Source: Novosphingobium flavum
Lineage (GTDB): Bacteria > Pseudomonadota > Alphaproteobacteria > Sphingomonadales > Sphingomonadaceae
Assembly (NCBI RefSeq): GCF_014230315.1
Contig: NZ_JACLAW010000002.1
Span: 124,001 to 188,000, forward strand
Reading direction: 5' to 3'
DNA length: 64,000 nt
Below, in pieces: positions 1 through 9,677 of the stretch. Under the pieces are notes generated by a model. The model saw only the letters and a list, made by a program, of their open reading frames with translations, made no database searches and was not told where the DNA came from. The translations under genes were made by a program, and so were the position numbers. Within the stretch, counting starts at the first letter, position 1, and each line of letters starts with the position of its first letter.

Positions 1-141
1 GGCGACGGTGTTGAGCTGTTCCTCCGCCGGCATTTCCACGGTGTCCGGGGTCGCCTGATCGCTGGCGTCGTCGGAATGTCCGCAGGCGGAGAGGGCCAGC
101 GACGCCGAGGCGGCCAGGGTGAACAGCGCGATTGTCTTCAT
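1..141 (-). CDS. Putative small lipoprotein (3' end outside window)
   Basis: A reading frame starts at the ATG complementary to 139-141 and runs off the left edge, so only the first 47 codons are visible. It begins with a short basic start (MKT), a hydrophobic stretch and a lipobox-like LSAC, with the predicted lipidated Cys at about residue 20. The following residues are acidic and polar (GHSDDASDQ), as expected for an outer-membrane-sorted lipoprotein. It is divergent from the ArsR-type gene at 271. The frame is too short to rise above background ORF size, so the signal sequence is the evidence. Function unknown. Confidence 0.6.
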   Translation of the reverse strand, partial: MKTIALFTLAASASLALSACGHSDDASDQATPDTVEMPAEEQLNTVA

Positions 142-233
142 GGAATCAGCCCTCTTGCGGCGGGAATGCATGGCGCGCTTCCTAGCCAAAGCCAGCGCCC
201 GGGGCAAACGCCGGGTGCATCAATTCCCCGCTC

Positions 234-262
234 TTGAAGTGATATAAAGAAATCTTTATATG
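234..262 (+). promoter_or_regulatory. Promoter with embedded perfect palindromic operator upstream of the ArsR-methyltransferase gene
   Basis: ATATAAAGA (242-250) and TCTTTATAT (253-261) form a perfect 9-bp inverted repeat with a 2-bp centre. It is strikingly AT-rich in GC-rich surroundings. A sigma70-like TTGAAG (234-239) lies 17 bp from TATATG (257-262), so the palindrome fills the spacer and covers the -10 box. A repressor bound here should block RNA polymerase. The obvious candidate is the ArsR-type protein encoded immediately downstream (autoregulation). The -10 ends only 8 bp before the ATG at 271, so the transcript may be leaderless. The sequence is observed; the regulatory role is inferred. 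Confidence 0.7.
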
Positions 263-270
263 ACCTCGTC

Positions 271-1257
271 ATGAAGCTCGAACCCACCCTGCGCGCGCTG
301 GCCGATCCGACCCGGCTGCGGATCATGCGGCTGCTCGCCGACATGGAGCTGGCCGTGGGCGAGCTGGCCCAGGTGCTGGGGCAGAGCCAGCCACGCGTCT
401 CGCGCCACGTCAAGATCCTGTGCGATGCGGCGCTGGCCGAGCGGCGGCGGGAAGGCTCGTGGGTCTTCCTGCGCAGCGCGATCGGGGAGGACCTGGCGCC
501 GAGGCTCGGCGCGGCGGCGGCGCGGCTGCTGGCGGCGGGCGAGGCGGACGATGCCGCGTTCGCCGCGCGCTGCGACGAGGACCGGCGGCATCTCGCCGCG
601 ATCCGCTCGGCGCGCGAAGCACAGGCCGAAGCCTATTTCGCGCGGCACGCCGCCGAGTGGGACACGCTGCGCTCGCTCCATTCGCCCGACGGGCCGGTCG
701 AGGCAGCCTTGGCCGGGGCGCTCGGCGGGTCGCTGGGCGTGCTGCTTGATGTGGGCACCGGGACGGGCCGGATGGCGGAGCTTTTTGCCGGGAACGCCGC
801 GCGCATCACGGCCCTGGACAAGAGCCCGGAAATGCTGCGGCTGGCGCGCGCCCGTTTGCAGAACCTGCCCGCAGGCAAGGTCGACCTGCAGCAGGGCGAC
901 TTTACCGCCCTGCCCTTCGCGCCCGCCAGCCACGACACGGTGCTGTTCCACCAGGTGCTGCATTATGCCCAGGAGCCCGACGCCGTTCTGGCCGAGGCGG
1001 CGCGGGTGACGCGCCCCGGCGGGCGGATCGCGATCGTCGATTTCGCCGCTCATGCCCATGAGGACCTGCGCGCCTCCCATGCTCACGCCCGCCTCGGCTT
1101 TTCCGACGAGCAGATGCTGGCGCTGCTTTCCGCCGCGGGCTATGTGCCCGCCCCGCCGCTGGCCATTCCCGGCCAGCCGCTGACCGTGAAGATCTGGACC
1201 GCGACCCGCACTGCCGGGCCGGTTCCTGCCGACAATGCCCGAAAGGTTTCCGCGTGA
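271..1257 (+). CDS. ArsR-family regulator fused to a SAM-dependent methyltransferase domain
   Basis: The N-terminal 90 residues are a winged-helix ArsR domain (VGELAQVLGQSQPRVSRHVK as the HTH). No obvious metal-binding CVC motif is present. The C-terminal part is a class I methyltransferase with the SAM motif LLDVGTGTGR near residue 158-165 and a PGGRIAIVDF-type later motif. Such fusions often precede metF/metH in alphaproteobacteria. The likely role is sensing SAM or S-adenosylhomocysteine and repressing methionine genes, comparable to SahR-type ArsR regulators; the ligand is inference. The 3' end overlaps the GTG of metF by 3 bp. Whether the methyltransferase domain is catalytic or only a sensor cannot be told from sequence. 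Confidence 0.88.
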   Translation: MKLEPTLRALADPTRLRIMRLLADMELAVGELAQVLGQSQPRVSRHVKILCDAALAERRREGSWVFLRSAIGEDLAPRLGAAAARLLAAGEADDAAFAARCDEDRRHLAAIRSAREAQAEAYFARHAAEWDTLRSLHSPDGPVEAALAGALGGSLGVLLDVGTGTGRMAELFAGNAARITALDKSPEMLRLARARLQNLPAGKVDLQQGDFTALPFAPASHDTVLFHQVLHYAQEPDAVLAEAARVTRPGGRIAIVDFAAHAHEDLRASHAHARLGFSDEQMLALLSAAGYVPAPPLAIPGQPLTVKIWTATRTAGPVPADNARKVSA

Positions 1258-2138
1258 TTTCGCCCGACCATCCGCTGTTCGCCGGCCTGCCGGGCGACGT
1301 CTCCGTCTCGTTCGAGTTCTTCCCGCCGAAGAACGAGAAGATGGAGGCTCAGCTGTGGGACGCGATCGGCCAGCTCGCGCCGCTGGATCCGAGCTTCGTC
1401 TCGGTGACCTATGGCGCGGGCGGCACGACCCGCGAGCGGACCCATGCGACCGTGGCGCGGCTGGTGCAGGAGACCGACCTGATCCCCGCCGCGCACCTCA
1501 CCTGCGTGGGGGCGAGCAAGGGCGAGATCGCCGAGATCGCCGACCAGTACTGGGAAGCGGGCGTGCGCCGCCTCGTTGCGCTGCGCGGCGATCCGCCGCC
1601 GGAAAGCGGGGGCACCTTCGTGCCGCATCCCGAGGGCTATGCCAGCGCGGCGGAGCTGGTCGAGGGGCTGGCCCGCAGCCATGACTTCGACATTTCGGTC
1701 GCGGCCTATCCCGAGGTTCACCCCGAGGCGGCGAGCGCGGAAGCCGACCTCGACAACCTCAAGCGCAAGCTCGATGCCGGGGCCGCCCGCGCGATCACCC
1801 AGTTCTTCTTCTCGACCGACGCCTATTTCCGCTTCCTCGACAAGGCGCTGGCGGCCGGGATCACCGCGCCGATCCTGCCCGGGATCATGCCGGTGACAAG
1901 CTTCGCCGCGATCCGCCGGATGAGCGGGAACACCGAGATTCCGGGCTGGATGGTGGCGCTGTTCGAGGGGCTGGACGAGCGGCCGGGGCCGCGCACGCTG
2001 GTCGCCGCCGTGGCCGCCGCCGACCTGTGCCGCCGGCTCTACGCGGGCGGGGTGCGCGACTTCCATTTCTATACGCTCAACAAGGCGGAGCAGGCCTATA
2101 CCATCTGCCACCTGCTTGGACTGAGGCCGAAAGCATGA
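1254..2138 (+). CDS. metF: 5,10-methylenetetrahydrofolate reductase
   Basis: Reduces 5,10-methylene-THF to 5-methyl-THF, the methyl donor for methionine synthase, using FAD. The TIM-barrel family signature is clear: FEFFPPKNEK near residue 20, VSVTYGAGGTTRERT with the folate/flavin loop, LRGDPP, and ITQFFFSTDAYFRF. The length of 294 aa is normal for the bacterial enzyme. The start is a GTG inside the stop region of the upstream regulator, and the stop overlaps the metH1 ATG. Regulator, metF and metH1 are therefore translationally coupled. Confidence 0.95.
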   Translation: MISPDHPLFAGLPGDVSVSFEFFPPKNEKMEAQLWDAIGQLAPLDPSFVSVTYGAGGTTRERTHATVARLVQETDLIPAAHLTCVGASKGEIAEIADQYWEAGVRRLVALRGDPPPESGGTFVPHPEGYASAAELVEGLARSHDFDISVAAYPEVHPEAASAEADLDNLKRKLDAGAARAITQFFFSTDAYFRFLDKALAAGITAPILPGIMPVTSFAAIRRMSGNTEIPGWMVALFEGLDERPGPRTLVAAVAAADLCRRLYAGGVRDFHFYTLNKAEQAYTICHLLGLRPKA

Positions 2139-3199
2139 CCGATCTGACCCCCAGCAAGGCCCGCACTAACCTGTTCGCAGAGGCCGCCCAGCGCATCCTG
2201 ATCACCGATGGCGCCTTCGGCACCGAGATCCAGGGCTGGAAGCTCTCGGAAGCGGACTATGCCGGCTCGCTCGGCCTGGCCCGCGACCAGAAGGGCAACA
2301 ACGACATCCTGGCGCTGACCAAGCCGGAAGTGCCCGAGACGATCCACCGCGCCTATTTCGAGGCCGGGGCCGACATTGCCGAGACCAACACCTTCTCGGC
2401 CAACCGGATCAGCCAGGCCGACTATGCCGCCGAGCACCTCGTGCGCGAGATCAACCTTGAAAGCGCGAAGCTGGCCCGGCGGATCGCCGATGAATATGCG
2501 GCAAAGGATGGCCGCCCGCGCTTCGTGGCGGGCGCGATCGGGCCGACCAACAAGACCCTGTCGCTCAGCCCTGACGTCAACGATCCGGGCTTTCGCGAGA
2601 TCGACTGGGACACGCTGGTCGAGGTCTACAAGGAGCAGGCCGCCGCGCTGGTCGAGGGCGGGGCGGACTTCATCCTGATCGAGACTGTGTTCGACACGCT
2701 GAACGCCAAGGCCGGGGTCATGGCCGTGCGCCAACTGGAGCAGGAGATCGGCCGGGAAGTGCCGATCATGCTGTCGATGACCCTGACCGATCTTTCGGGG
2801 CGCAACCTTTCGGGCCACACCGTGGAAGCCTTCTGGCACGCGGTGCGCCATGCCAAGCCGATCACCATCGGGCTCAACTGCTCGTTCGGCGCGACCCAGC
2901 TGCGCCCGCACGTGAAGGTGCTGAGCGAGATCGCCGATACGCTGATCATGGTCTATCCCAATGCGGGCCTGCCCAACGAGCTGGGCGAATACGACGAGCT
3001 GCCCGACACGACCGCCGGCCTTGTCGGCGAATGGGCGCAGGCCGGGCAGGTCAATATCCTTGGCGGATGTTGCGGCTCGACCCCGGCGCATATCGCGGCC
3101 ATGGCGAAGTTCGTGGCGGGCCTGAACCCACGCAAACTGCCGGTGCTGGAGCCGATCACGCGGCTGGCCGGCCTTGAGCCGTTCACGATGGCGGCCTGA
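2135..3199 (+). CDS. metH: Methionine synthase, homocysteine-binding subunit (split MetH, part 1)
   Basis: 354 aa covering only the homocysteine S-methyltransferase barrel of cobalamin-dependent methionine synthase. It begins in typical MetH fashion ([14 protein letters not shown]) and carries the zinc/homocysteine ligands: Cys in GLNCSFG (about residue 249) and the Cys pair in [10 protein letters not shown] (about 312-313). The pterin, B12 and reactivation domains are in the next gene at 3283, so the enzyme works as two polypeptides, an arrangement common in sphingomonads. The start is the ATG overlapping the metF stop; a longer frame from 2027 only reads through the end of metF. Confidence 0.93.
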   Translation: MTDLTPSKARTNLFAEAAQRILITDGAFGTEIQGWKLSEADYAGSLGLARDQKGNNDILALTKPEVPETIHRAYFEAGADIAETNTFSANRISQADYAAEHLVREINLESAKLARRIADEYAAKDGRPRFVAGAIGPTNKTLSLSPDVNDPGFREIDWDTLVEVYKEQAAALVEGGADFILIETVFDTLNAKAGVMAVRQLEQEIGREVPIMLSMTLTDLSGRNLSGHTVEAFWHAVRHAKPITIGLNCSFGATQLRPHVKVLSEIADTLIMVYPNAGLPNELGEYDELPDTTAGLVGEWAQAGQVNILGGCCGSTPAHIAAMAKFVAGLNPRKLPVLEPITRLAGLEPFTMAA

Positions 3200-3227
3200 G
3201 CCGCGCCCAGCCGATACCCACCCCCGA

Positions 3228-3270
3228 CCCCTCCCCATGTCCCCGCGAAGGCGGGGAGCAGCGGGAGGGG
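3228..3270 (+). repeat. REP-like hairpin between the two metH genes
   Basis: The 83-bp gap between the metH halves holds a nested stem. The outer arms are CCCCTCCC (3228-3235) and GGGAGGGG (3263-3270). The inner arms are TCCCCGC (3240-3246) and GCGGGGA (3251-3257), around a GAAG tetraloop. No T-run follows, so it is not a standard terminator. Its CCCCGCGAAGGCGGGG core looks like repetitive palindromes I associate with sphingomonad genomes. It may stabilise the upstream mRNA or reduce read-through. Confidence 0.6.
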
Positions 3271-3282
3271 GGAGTTGATACG

Positions 3283-5883
3283 ATGACCACGCCTTCCTCC
3301 TCCCGCTTCGTCAACGTCGGCGAGCGCACCAATGTTACCGGTTCGGCCGCGTTCAAGAAGCTGATCCTTGCCGGAGACTATGCCAAGGCGGTCGAGGTCG
3401 CGCGCCAGCAGGTCGAGAACGGGGCCCAGGTGGTCGACGTCAACATGGACGAGGGGCTGCTCGACGCGGTTCACGCCATGACCACCTTCCTCAAGCTGCT
3501 CGCCGCCGAGCCCGACATCGCGCGGGTGCCGGTGATGATCGACAGCTCCAAGTGGGAAGTGATCGAGGCCGGGCTGAAGTGCGTTTCGGGCAAGCCGATC
3601 GTCAACTCGATCTCGATGAAGGAAGGCGAGGAGCCGTTCCTCGCTCACGCGCGCAAGTGCATGGACTATGGCGCGGCCGTGGTGGTCATGGCCTTCGACG
3701 AGAAGGGCCAGGCCGATACCCAGCAGCGCAAGGTCGAGATCTGCGAGCGGGCCTACAAGCTGCTGATGACGATCGGTTTTCCGCCGGAAGACATCATTTT
3801 CGATCCCAACGTCTTCGCCGTGGCGACGGGGATCGAGGAACACAACAATTACGGGGTCGACTTCATCGAGGCGGTGAAGGAAATCCGCCAGCGCTGCCCG
3901 CACGTCCACTTCTCGGGCGGGCTTTCCAACCTTTCCTTCTCGTTCCGCGGCAACGAGCCGGTGCGCCGGGCGATGCACTCGGTGTTTCTCTACTATGCGA
4001 TCCCGGCCGGGCTCGACATGGCGATCGTCAACGCCGGGCAGCTTGACGTTTACGACACGATCGACCCGGCGCTCAGGCAGGCCTGCGAGGACGTGATCCT
4101 CAACAAGGATGACGGCGCGACCGAGCGGCTGATCACGCTGGCCGAAAGCTTCAAGGGCAAGGATGCCGCGCAGGAGAAGGCCGCCGAGGAATGGCGCGGC
4201 TGGCCAGTGATCAAGCGGCTGGAACATGCGCTAGTCAAGGGCATCGACCTCCACGTGGTCGACGATACCGAGCTGGCGCGGCAGGAGATCGCCGCGCGCG
4301 GCGGCCGCCCGATCGAGGTGATCGAAGGGCCGCTGATGGCGGGGATGAACGTGGTCGGCGACCTGTTCGGATCGGGCAAGATGTTCCTGCCGCAGGTGGT
4401 GAAATCGGCCCGCGTGATGAAGAAGGCCGTGGCCCACCTGATCCCCTTTATCGAGGCGGAAAAGGAAGCGGGGGCCAAGGCCAAGGGCCGGATCGTGATG
4501 GCGACCGTGAAGGGCGACGTTCACGACATCGGCAAGAACATCGTTGGCGTCGTGCTCCAGTGCAACGGCTACGAGGTGATCGACCTGGGCGTGATGGTGC
4601 CATGGTCGACCATCATCGACACGGCGAAGAAGGAAGACGTCGACATCATCGGCCTTTCGGGCCTGATCACCCCCTCGCTCGACGAGATGGTGACCGTGGC
4701 CGAGGAAATGCAGCGGGCGGAAATGACCATTCCGCTGCTGATCGGCGGGGCGACGACCTCCAAGGTCCATACCGCGCTGCGCATCGATCCGGCCTATGAG
4801 GGCCCGGTGATCCACGTGCTCGACGCCAGCCGGGCGGTGGGCGTGGCCTCGCAGCTCCTGTCGGACACGCAGGCGGAGCCGTTCATCAAGGCCACCGCGG
4901 CGGAATACGAGGCCGTGCGCGATGCCCGCGCGGGCAAGGAAGGCTCAGGGCTCCTGCCGCTGGCGGAAGCACGGGCCAATGCCTTTCCGGCCGACTTTGC
5001 CCAGAAGGCGCCGCCCCCGGTGCAGCCGGGGCTGCACGTGTTCGAGGACTGGTCGCTCGCCGATCTCATCGAGACGTTCGACTGGACCCCGTTCTTCCGC
5101 GCCTGGGAACTGGCCGGGACTTACCCATCGATCCTCAAGGATGCCGTCGTCGGCGAAAGCGCGACAGCGCTGTACGAGGACGCGCGGGCCATGCTGGCGA
5201 CGATCGTTTCCGAGAAGTGGCTGACCGCCAAGGCCGTCTGCGCCTTCTGGCCGTGCCATGCCGAGGGCGACGACATCCGCCTTGAGGACGGCACCCTGCT
5301 GCCGTTCCTGCGCCAGCAGTTCAAGAAATCGCGCGGCCGGGCCAACTTCTGCCTGACCGACTTCATCGACCCCGCGGGCGACTGGCTTGGCGGGTTCGCC
5401 GTGGGCATCCACGGGATCGAGCCTCATCTGGCGCGGTTCAAGGCCGCGCACGACGACTACAACGACATCCTGCTGAAGGCGCTGGCCGACCGCTTTGCCG
5501 AGGCTTTTGCCGAACGCCTGCACCAGCACGTGCGCACGACCCTGTGGGGCTATGCCGAGGGCGAACAGCTGACCAACGAGGCGCTGATCCGCGAACAGTA
5601 TCGCGGCATCCGCCCGGCGCCGGGCTATCCGGCATGCCCGGACCACAGCCTGAAGCCGGTCCTGTTCGACCTGCTGAAAGCTTCGGACAATGCCGGGATT
5701 ACCCTCACCGAATCGCAGGCCATGCTGCCGACCTCGGCCGTTTCCGGCTTCTACTTCGCCCATCCCGAGAGCCAGTATTTCGGGGTGGCGCGGATCGGGC
5801 GCGACCAGGTGGAAGACTATGCGGCGCGGCGCGGGGTGGACCTTGCCGTGGCGGAAAGGTGGCTGCGGCCTAACCTCGACTGA
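3283..5883 (+). CDS. metH: Methionine synthase, pterin-, cobalamin- and AdoMet-binding subunit (split MetH, part 2)
   Basis: 866 aa carrying the remaining MetH modules in order. The pterin-binding barrel covers about residues 1-290 ([24 protein letters not shown]). The helical cap and B12 domain follow, with the base-off ligand motif DVHDIG near 412-417. The C-terminal reactivation domain has the AdoMet-binding [12 protein letters not shown] near residue 777. With the homocysteine subunit at 2135 it transfers the methyl of 5-methyl-THF to homocysteine. Its 3' end overlaps the convergent NYN-domain gene by 14 bp. Confidence 0.95.
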   Translation: MTTPSSSRFVNVGERTNVTGSAAFKKLILAGDYAKAVEVARQQVENGAQVVDVNMDEGLLDAVHAMTTFLKLLAAEPDIARVPVMIDSSKWEVIEAGLKCVSGKPIVNSISMKEGEEPFLAHARKCMDYGAAVVVMAFDEKGQADTQQRKVEICERAYKLLMTIGFPPEDIIFDPNVFAVATGIEEHNNYGVDFIEAVKEIRQRCPHVHFSGGLSNLSFSFRGNEPVRRAMHSVFLYYAIPAGLDMAIVNAGQLDVYDTIDPALRQACEDVILNKDDGATERLITLAESFKGKDAAQEKAAEEWRGWPVIKRLEHALVKGIDLHVVDDTELARQEIAARGGRPIEVIEGPLMAGMNVVGDLFGSGKMFLPQVVKSARVMKKAVAHLIPFIEAEKEAGAKAKGRIVMATVKGDVHDIGKNIVGVVLQCNGYEVIDLGVMVPWSTIIDTAKKEDVDIIGLSGLITPSLDEMVTVAEEMQRAEMTIPLLIGGATTSKVHTALRIDPAYEGPVIHVLDASRAVGVASQLLSDTQAEPFIKATAAEYEAVRDARAGKEGSGLLPLAEARANAFPADFAQKAPPPVQPGLHVFEDWSLADLIETFDWTPFFRAWELAGTYPSILKDAVVGESATALYEDARAMLATIVSEKWLTAKAVCAFWPCHAEGDDIRLEDGTLLPFLRQQFKKSRGRANFCLTDFIDPAGDWLGGFAVGIHGIEPHLARFKAAHDDYNDILLKALADRFAEAFAERLHQHVRTTLWGYAEGEQLTNEALIREQYRGIRPAPGYPACPDHSLKPVLFDLLKASDNAGITLTESQAMLPTSAVSGFYFAHPESQYFGVARIGRDQVEDYAARRGVDLAVAERWLRPNLD

Positions 5884-6700
5884 TCGGGACGCACGGCTCC
5901 TTGGAGCGTTCCTTGTTGCGCTTGTCCGCGACCCAAGGCTGCTCGCCCGGACGATGGAATATTTCGAACAGGCCGGTCTTCGCGAAGAGGTCGGTGAAGG
6001 TCTTGGCCCCATAGTTGCGGGGATCGATGGTGGCCACGCGCCGCGCAGCGCTGCCCACTTGCGCGAGCAGCGCCCAGCCATCATCACGAGCCGAGGCCTC
6101 CACCGCTCCGCGAAGCGCATTCACCAGCTTGGTATCCTGCGCCAGCAAGCGCGGCGCTGCGGGATTGTCGGAAGTGGGACTGCCGGCGCGGGGTGACGGC
6201 TTTTCAGGATCTTCCGGCCCACCGGGCAAGGCAGCGGGATTCTCCAGATAAAGGAAGTCGGTGCAGGCATTGACGAACGGCTCTGGCGTCTTGCGCTCTC
6301 CAAACCCGAATACGTCCTGCCCGGCCGCCTTGAGATGCATGACCAGCGGCGTGAAATCCGCGTCGCTGGAGACAATCCCGAACGCGTCGATCTTCTGGGT
6401 GTAGAGCAGTTCCATCGCATCGATGACCAGCGCCATGTCGGTCGCGTTCTTGCCTTTGGAATAGCTGAACTGCTGGACGGGCCGAATCGCGAATTCGTGC
6501 AGCGTTTCCTTCCATCCCTTCAGCGCCGGGGTGGTCCAGTCTCCGTAGGCCCGGCGGATGCCCGGCGTGCCGTGCTTGGCCAGCTCCGCCAGGATCGTCG
6601 GCAGGCGGGCGGCCGAGACGTTGTCGGCATCGATCAGGAGGGCAATCCGGCGGAATGAAAGAGTGGCGTGGGCATTCATCGCCCCGATCATGGCGTTCAA
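5870..6700 (-). CDS. NYN-domain (LabA/DUF88-like) protein with C-terminal LOTUS/OST-HTH domain
   Basis: 276 aa. The N-terminal half has PIN-like NYN nuclease hallmarks: [12 protein letters not shown] with the first acidic pair near residue 24, [10 protein letters not shown], and SSDADFTPL. These acidic residues would coordinate a metal, so an RNase role is likely by family. A linker rich in Pro/Ala/Ser leads to a C-terminal LOTUS-type winged helix (about 195-270; [36 protein letters not shown]), probably for RNA or nucleic-acid binding. Three in-frame Mets lie near the start (6700, 6691, 6679); the first was taken. It is convergent with metH and divergent from recQ. Confidence 0.85.
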   Translation of the reverse strand: MNAMIGAMNAHATLSFRRIALLIDADNVSAARLPTILAELAKHGTPGIRRAYGDWTTPALKGWKETLHEFAIRPVQQFSYSKGKNATDMALVIDAMELLYTQKIDAFGIVSSDADFTPLVMHLKAAGQDVFGFGERKTPEPFVNACTDFLYLENPAALPGGPEDPEKPSPRAGSPTSDNPAAPRLLAQDTKLVNALRGAVEASARDDGWALLAQVGSAARRVATIDPRNYGAKTFTDLFAKTGLFEIFHRPGEQPWVADKRNKERSKEPCVPISRG

Positions 6701-6758
6701 TGGTTAAGCCGATCTGAGCAATTCCCTGCGGCGGACTGTTCTGCCATAGCCCTTCGGG

Positions 6759-8651
6759 ATGAGCATCGGCGATCCGTTCAGCGACTATCCCGGCGACGAA
6801 CACGGGTATGGCCAGTGGGTGCCGGACGACTATGCCGCGCTTGCCCCTCCCAAGCTTCCGCCCGCGCCGCCGCGCGCGGTTCCGGCGGATCTGGGCGAGG
6901 CCCTTCACGCCACTTTCGGCTTCAACGCCTTTCGCGGGGTGCAGGAGCAGGTGGTGGGGCGGGTCATGGCGGGGCAGTCCACCCTTGCGGTGATGCCGAC
7001 CGGGGCGGGCAAGTCGCTGACCTATCAATTGCCGGCGACCCTGCTGGACGGGACCTGCGTGGTCATCTCGCCGCTGATCGCGCTGATGCATGACCAGCTG
7101 CGCAGCGCGCAGGCCAACGGCATCCGCGCCGCCGCGCTGACCAGCGCCGACACGGACCGCGAGGCCACGATCGAGGCCTTTCGCGCGGGCGAACTGGACC
7201 TGCTCTACGTGGCGCCGGAACGGGCTAGCCAGGCCCATTTCCGCGACCTGCTGAGCCGGGCGCGGGTTTGCCTCTTCGCGATCGACGAGGCGCATTGCGT
7301 TTCGGAATGGGGCCACGATTTCCGGCCGGACTACCGCTTGCTGCGGCCCTTGATGGACGCCTTTGCCGAGGTGCCGCGCCTTGCGCTAACGGCGACGGCC
7401 GATGCCCATACCCGGGCCGATATCCTGACCCAGCTCGGCATTGCGGACGACGGCCTGATCGTGGCCGGGTTCGACCGGCCGAACATCCGCTATGCCATCG
7501 TGCCGCGCGACCAGCCGGTGCGGCAGCTGACCCGGCTGATCGCGGAGACGCCCGGCGCCGGGATCGTCTATGCCCAGACCCGCGCGCAGGTGGAGCGGCT
7601 GGCCGAGCAGCTCGGCGCGACTGGCCGCCCGGTCCTGCCCTATCATGCGGGCCTGCCGGGCGATGTGCGCGCGGCGAACCAAGCGGCATTCGTGGCCAGC
7701 GAGGACATGGTGATGGTGGCGACCATCGCCTTCGGCATGGGGATCGACAAGCCCGACGTGCGCTTCGTTGCCCATGCCGGCCTGCCCAAGTCGATCGAGG
7801 CCTATTACCAGGAGACCGGCCGCGCCGGGCGTGACGGCGATCCCTCGGTGGCGCTGATGCTGTGGGGGGCGGAGGACTTCGTCCGCGCCCGCCAGCGCCT
7901 GTCGGAAGTGGACGAGGCGAGGCTCGGCGGCGAGCGGACGCGGCTCGATTCGCTGGCCGCGCTGGTCGAGACGGCGGCGTGCCGGCGCGCCCTGCTGCTG
8001 CGTCATTTCGGCGAGCATCCCCCGGAGAAATGCGGCAACTGCGACAATTGCCTCGATCCGCCGGGGGTTTCCGATGCGACCGACGTGGCGCGCAAGCTGC
8101 TCTCGGCCGTCTATCGCACGGGGCAGACCTATGGCCTCGGCCATATCGAGAAAGTGCTGACCGGCCATTCGGATGACCGCATCGTCGAGCGTGGGCATGA
8201 CCGGCTTTCCGTGTTCGGGATCGTGAACGAAGACGAGGCGCGGCTGATCCGGCCGCTGGCACGCGCCCTGCAGGCGCGCGGGGCCCTGCTCTCCACCGAG
8301 CATGGCGGACTGATGCTGGGGGGAGACGCGCGGGCGATCCTCAAGGGCGAGGCGGCCGTTGCCGTGGTCGTGCCGCCGAAGAAGGAGCGCAAGGGACGCG
8401 GGCGCTCCGGGACCGGGAGCGCGGCCAATCCGGTGGGCGATCCGCTGTTCGATGCCCTGCGCGGCCTGCGCCGCGACCTGGCCCAGCAGGCGGGGGTGCC
8501 GCCCTATGTGGTGTTCCACGATTCGGTGCTGCGCGAGATGGCCTCGGCCCGCCCCGCCAGCCTTGCCGAGCTGGGGCGGCTCAGCGGGATCGGGGACCGC
8601 AAGCTCGCGGCCTATGGCGATGCTTTTCTTGCCGTCATCCGGCAGCATTGA
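6759..8651 (+). CDS. recQ: ATP-dependent DNA helicase RecQ
   Basis: 630 aa superfamily 2 helicase. A 45-residue Pro-rich N-terminal extension precedes the core. Walker A MPTGAGKS is at about 79-86, DEAH box IDEAHCVSEWGHDFRPDYR begins near 175, and motif VI is QETGRAGRDG. Next are the zinc-binding RQC region (CRRALLL..., CGNCDNC) and a C-terminal HRDC domain (LRGLRRDLAQQAGVPPYVVFHD onward). It acts in recombination repair and fork processing. The upstream gap to the divergent NYN gene is 58 bp, and its 3' end overlaps the convergent TerC gene by 17 bp. Confidence 0.95.
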   Translation: MSIGDPFSDYPGDEHGYGQWVPDDYAALAPPKLPPAPPRAVPADLGEALHATFGFNAFRGVQEQVVGRVMAGQSTLAVMPTGAGKSLTYQLPATLLDGTCVVISPLIALMHDQLRSAQANGIRAAALTSADTDREATIEAFRAGELDLLYVAPERASQAHFRDLLSRARVCLFAIDEAHCVSEWGHDFRPDYRLLRPLMDAFAEVPRLALTATADAHTRADILTQLGIADDGLIVAGFDRPNIRYAIVPRDQPVRQLTRLIAETPGAGIVYAQTRAQVERLAEQLGATGRPVLPYHAGLPGDVRAANQAAFVASEDMVMVATIAFGMGIDKPDVRFVAHAGLPKSIEAYYQETGRAGRDGDPSVALMLWGAEDFVRARQRLSEVDEARLGGERTRLDSLAALVETAACRRALLLRHFGEHPPEKCGNCDNCLDPPGVSDATDVARKLLSAVYRTGQTYGLGHIEKVLTGHSDDRIVERGHDRLSVFGIVNEDEARLIRPLARALQARGALLSTEHGGLMLGGDARAILKGEAAVAVVVPPKKERKGRGRSGTGSAANPVGDPLFDALRGLRRDLAQQAGVPPYVVFHDSVLREMASARPASLAELGRLSGIGDRKLAAYGDAFLAVIRQH

Positions 8652-9621
8652 CCGTTTCGTTTCTGGTGCGCCACCACGAATAGCCGACCCCGGCGCCGAG
8701 CAGGGCGAAAGTCACCCCGAGGCTGAACAGCGGCGGGATCTTGTCTCCGTCCAGCAGGAAGTCAGACACGAAGATCTTGCCGCCAATGAAGACCAGCACG
8801 GCCGCAAGGGCATATTTGAGATGGGTGAAGCGGCGAATCATCGCCGCCAGCGCGAAATAGAGCGCGCGCAGGCCGAGCACGGCCATGATGTTCGAGGTAT
8901 AGACCACGAAGGTATCGGTGGTGATGGCGAAGATCGCCGGCACCGAATCGACCGCGAAGACGATGTCGGCCAGGTTGATCACCACCAGCGCGACGAACAG
9001 CGGGGTGACCGCGCGGACCGGGCGGCCGGTCTTCTCGTCGGGCAGGGTCACCATGAAATGCTGCCCGTGCAGGTCCTTGGTCACCCTGAGCTGGGAGCAC
9101 AGCCAGCGCACCGCCGGGTGATTGCCGACATCGGGCGGCTCGTTGCCCGAGACCAGCATCTTGAGGCCGGTCGAGATCAGGAAGGCGGCGAAGAGGTAGA
9201 GCACCCAGTGCGCCTCGGCCACCAGCGCGGCGCCGCCCGCGATCATCACCCCGCGCAGCACGATCACCGCAATGATCCCCCAGAGCAAGGCACGGTACTG
9301 GTAGCGCGCGGGGATGGCGAAGAAGCTGAAGATCAGGCTGATCACGAAGACGTTGTCGATCGACAGCGCCTTTTCGATGAAGAAGCCGGTGTAGTATTTC
9401 AGGCCGAGGTCGGCGCCCTTCTCGGCCCAGATCCACGCGCCAAAAGCCAGCGCGAAGGCGATGTAGAACGCGGTGAGTGCAAGCGATTCGCCGACGCCCA
9501 TCTCGCGGTCCTCGCGGTGAAGCACGCCGAGGTCGAAGGCGGTGAGCGCCGCGACCAGGGCGGCGAAGGCCAGCCAGAACCACGCCGGCGTGCCGAGCCA
9601 GTCGGCCGAGAGCCATTCCAT
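8635..9621 (-). CDS. TerC/Alx-family integral membrane protein
   Basis: 328 aa with about eight to nine hydrophobic segments. It has TerC family signatures: EKALSIDNVFVISLIFSFF with the conserved Asp-Asn pair, and FAVDSVPAIFAITTDTFVVYTSN near residue 200, also with a conserved Asp. Family members are inner-membrane proteins linked to metal (manganese, tellurite) homeostasis; Alx-type exporters handle Mn2+. Specificity cannot be read from the sequence. The adjacent DUF465 gene lies upstream on the same strand with a 56-bp gap. Confidence 0.9.
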   Translation of the reverse strand: MEWLSADWLGTPAWFWLAFAALVAALTAFDLGVLHREDREMGVGESLALTAFYIAFALAFGAWIWAEKGADLGLKYYTGFFIEKALSIDNVFVISLIFSFFAIPARYQYRALLWGIIAVIVLRGVMIAGGAALVAEAHWVLYLFAAFLISTGLKMLVSGNEPPDVGNHPAVRWLCSQLRVTKDLHGQHFMVTLPDEKTGRPVRAVTPLFVALVVINLADIVFAVDSVPAIFAITTDTFVVYTSNIMAVLGLRALYFALAAMIRRFTHLKYALAAVLVFIGGKIFVSDFLLDGDKIPPLFSLGVTFALLGAGVGYSWWRTRNETVNAAG

Positions 9622-9677
9622 CGGCTATCTCCTTGCGGGGGCTCCCCGGTGCACGCGGACGCCGGGGAGCGGCCGGG

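Noticed and set aside
142..270. SAM riboswitch upstream of the methionine genes
   Set aside because: No SAM-I, SAM-II or SAM/SAH-like fold was visible, and the promoter leaves no leader; the palindrome points to protein control.
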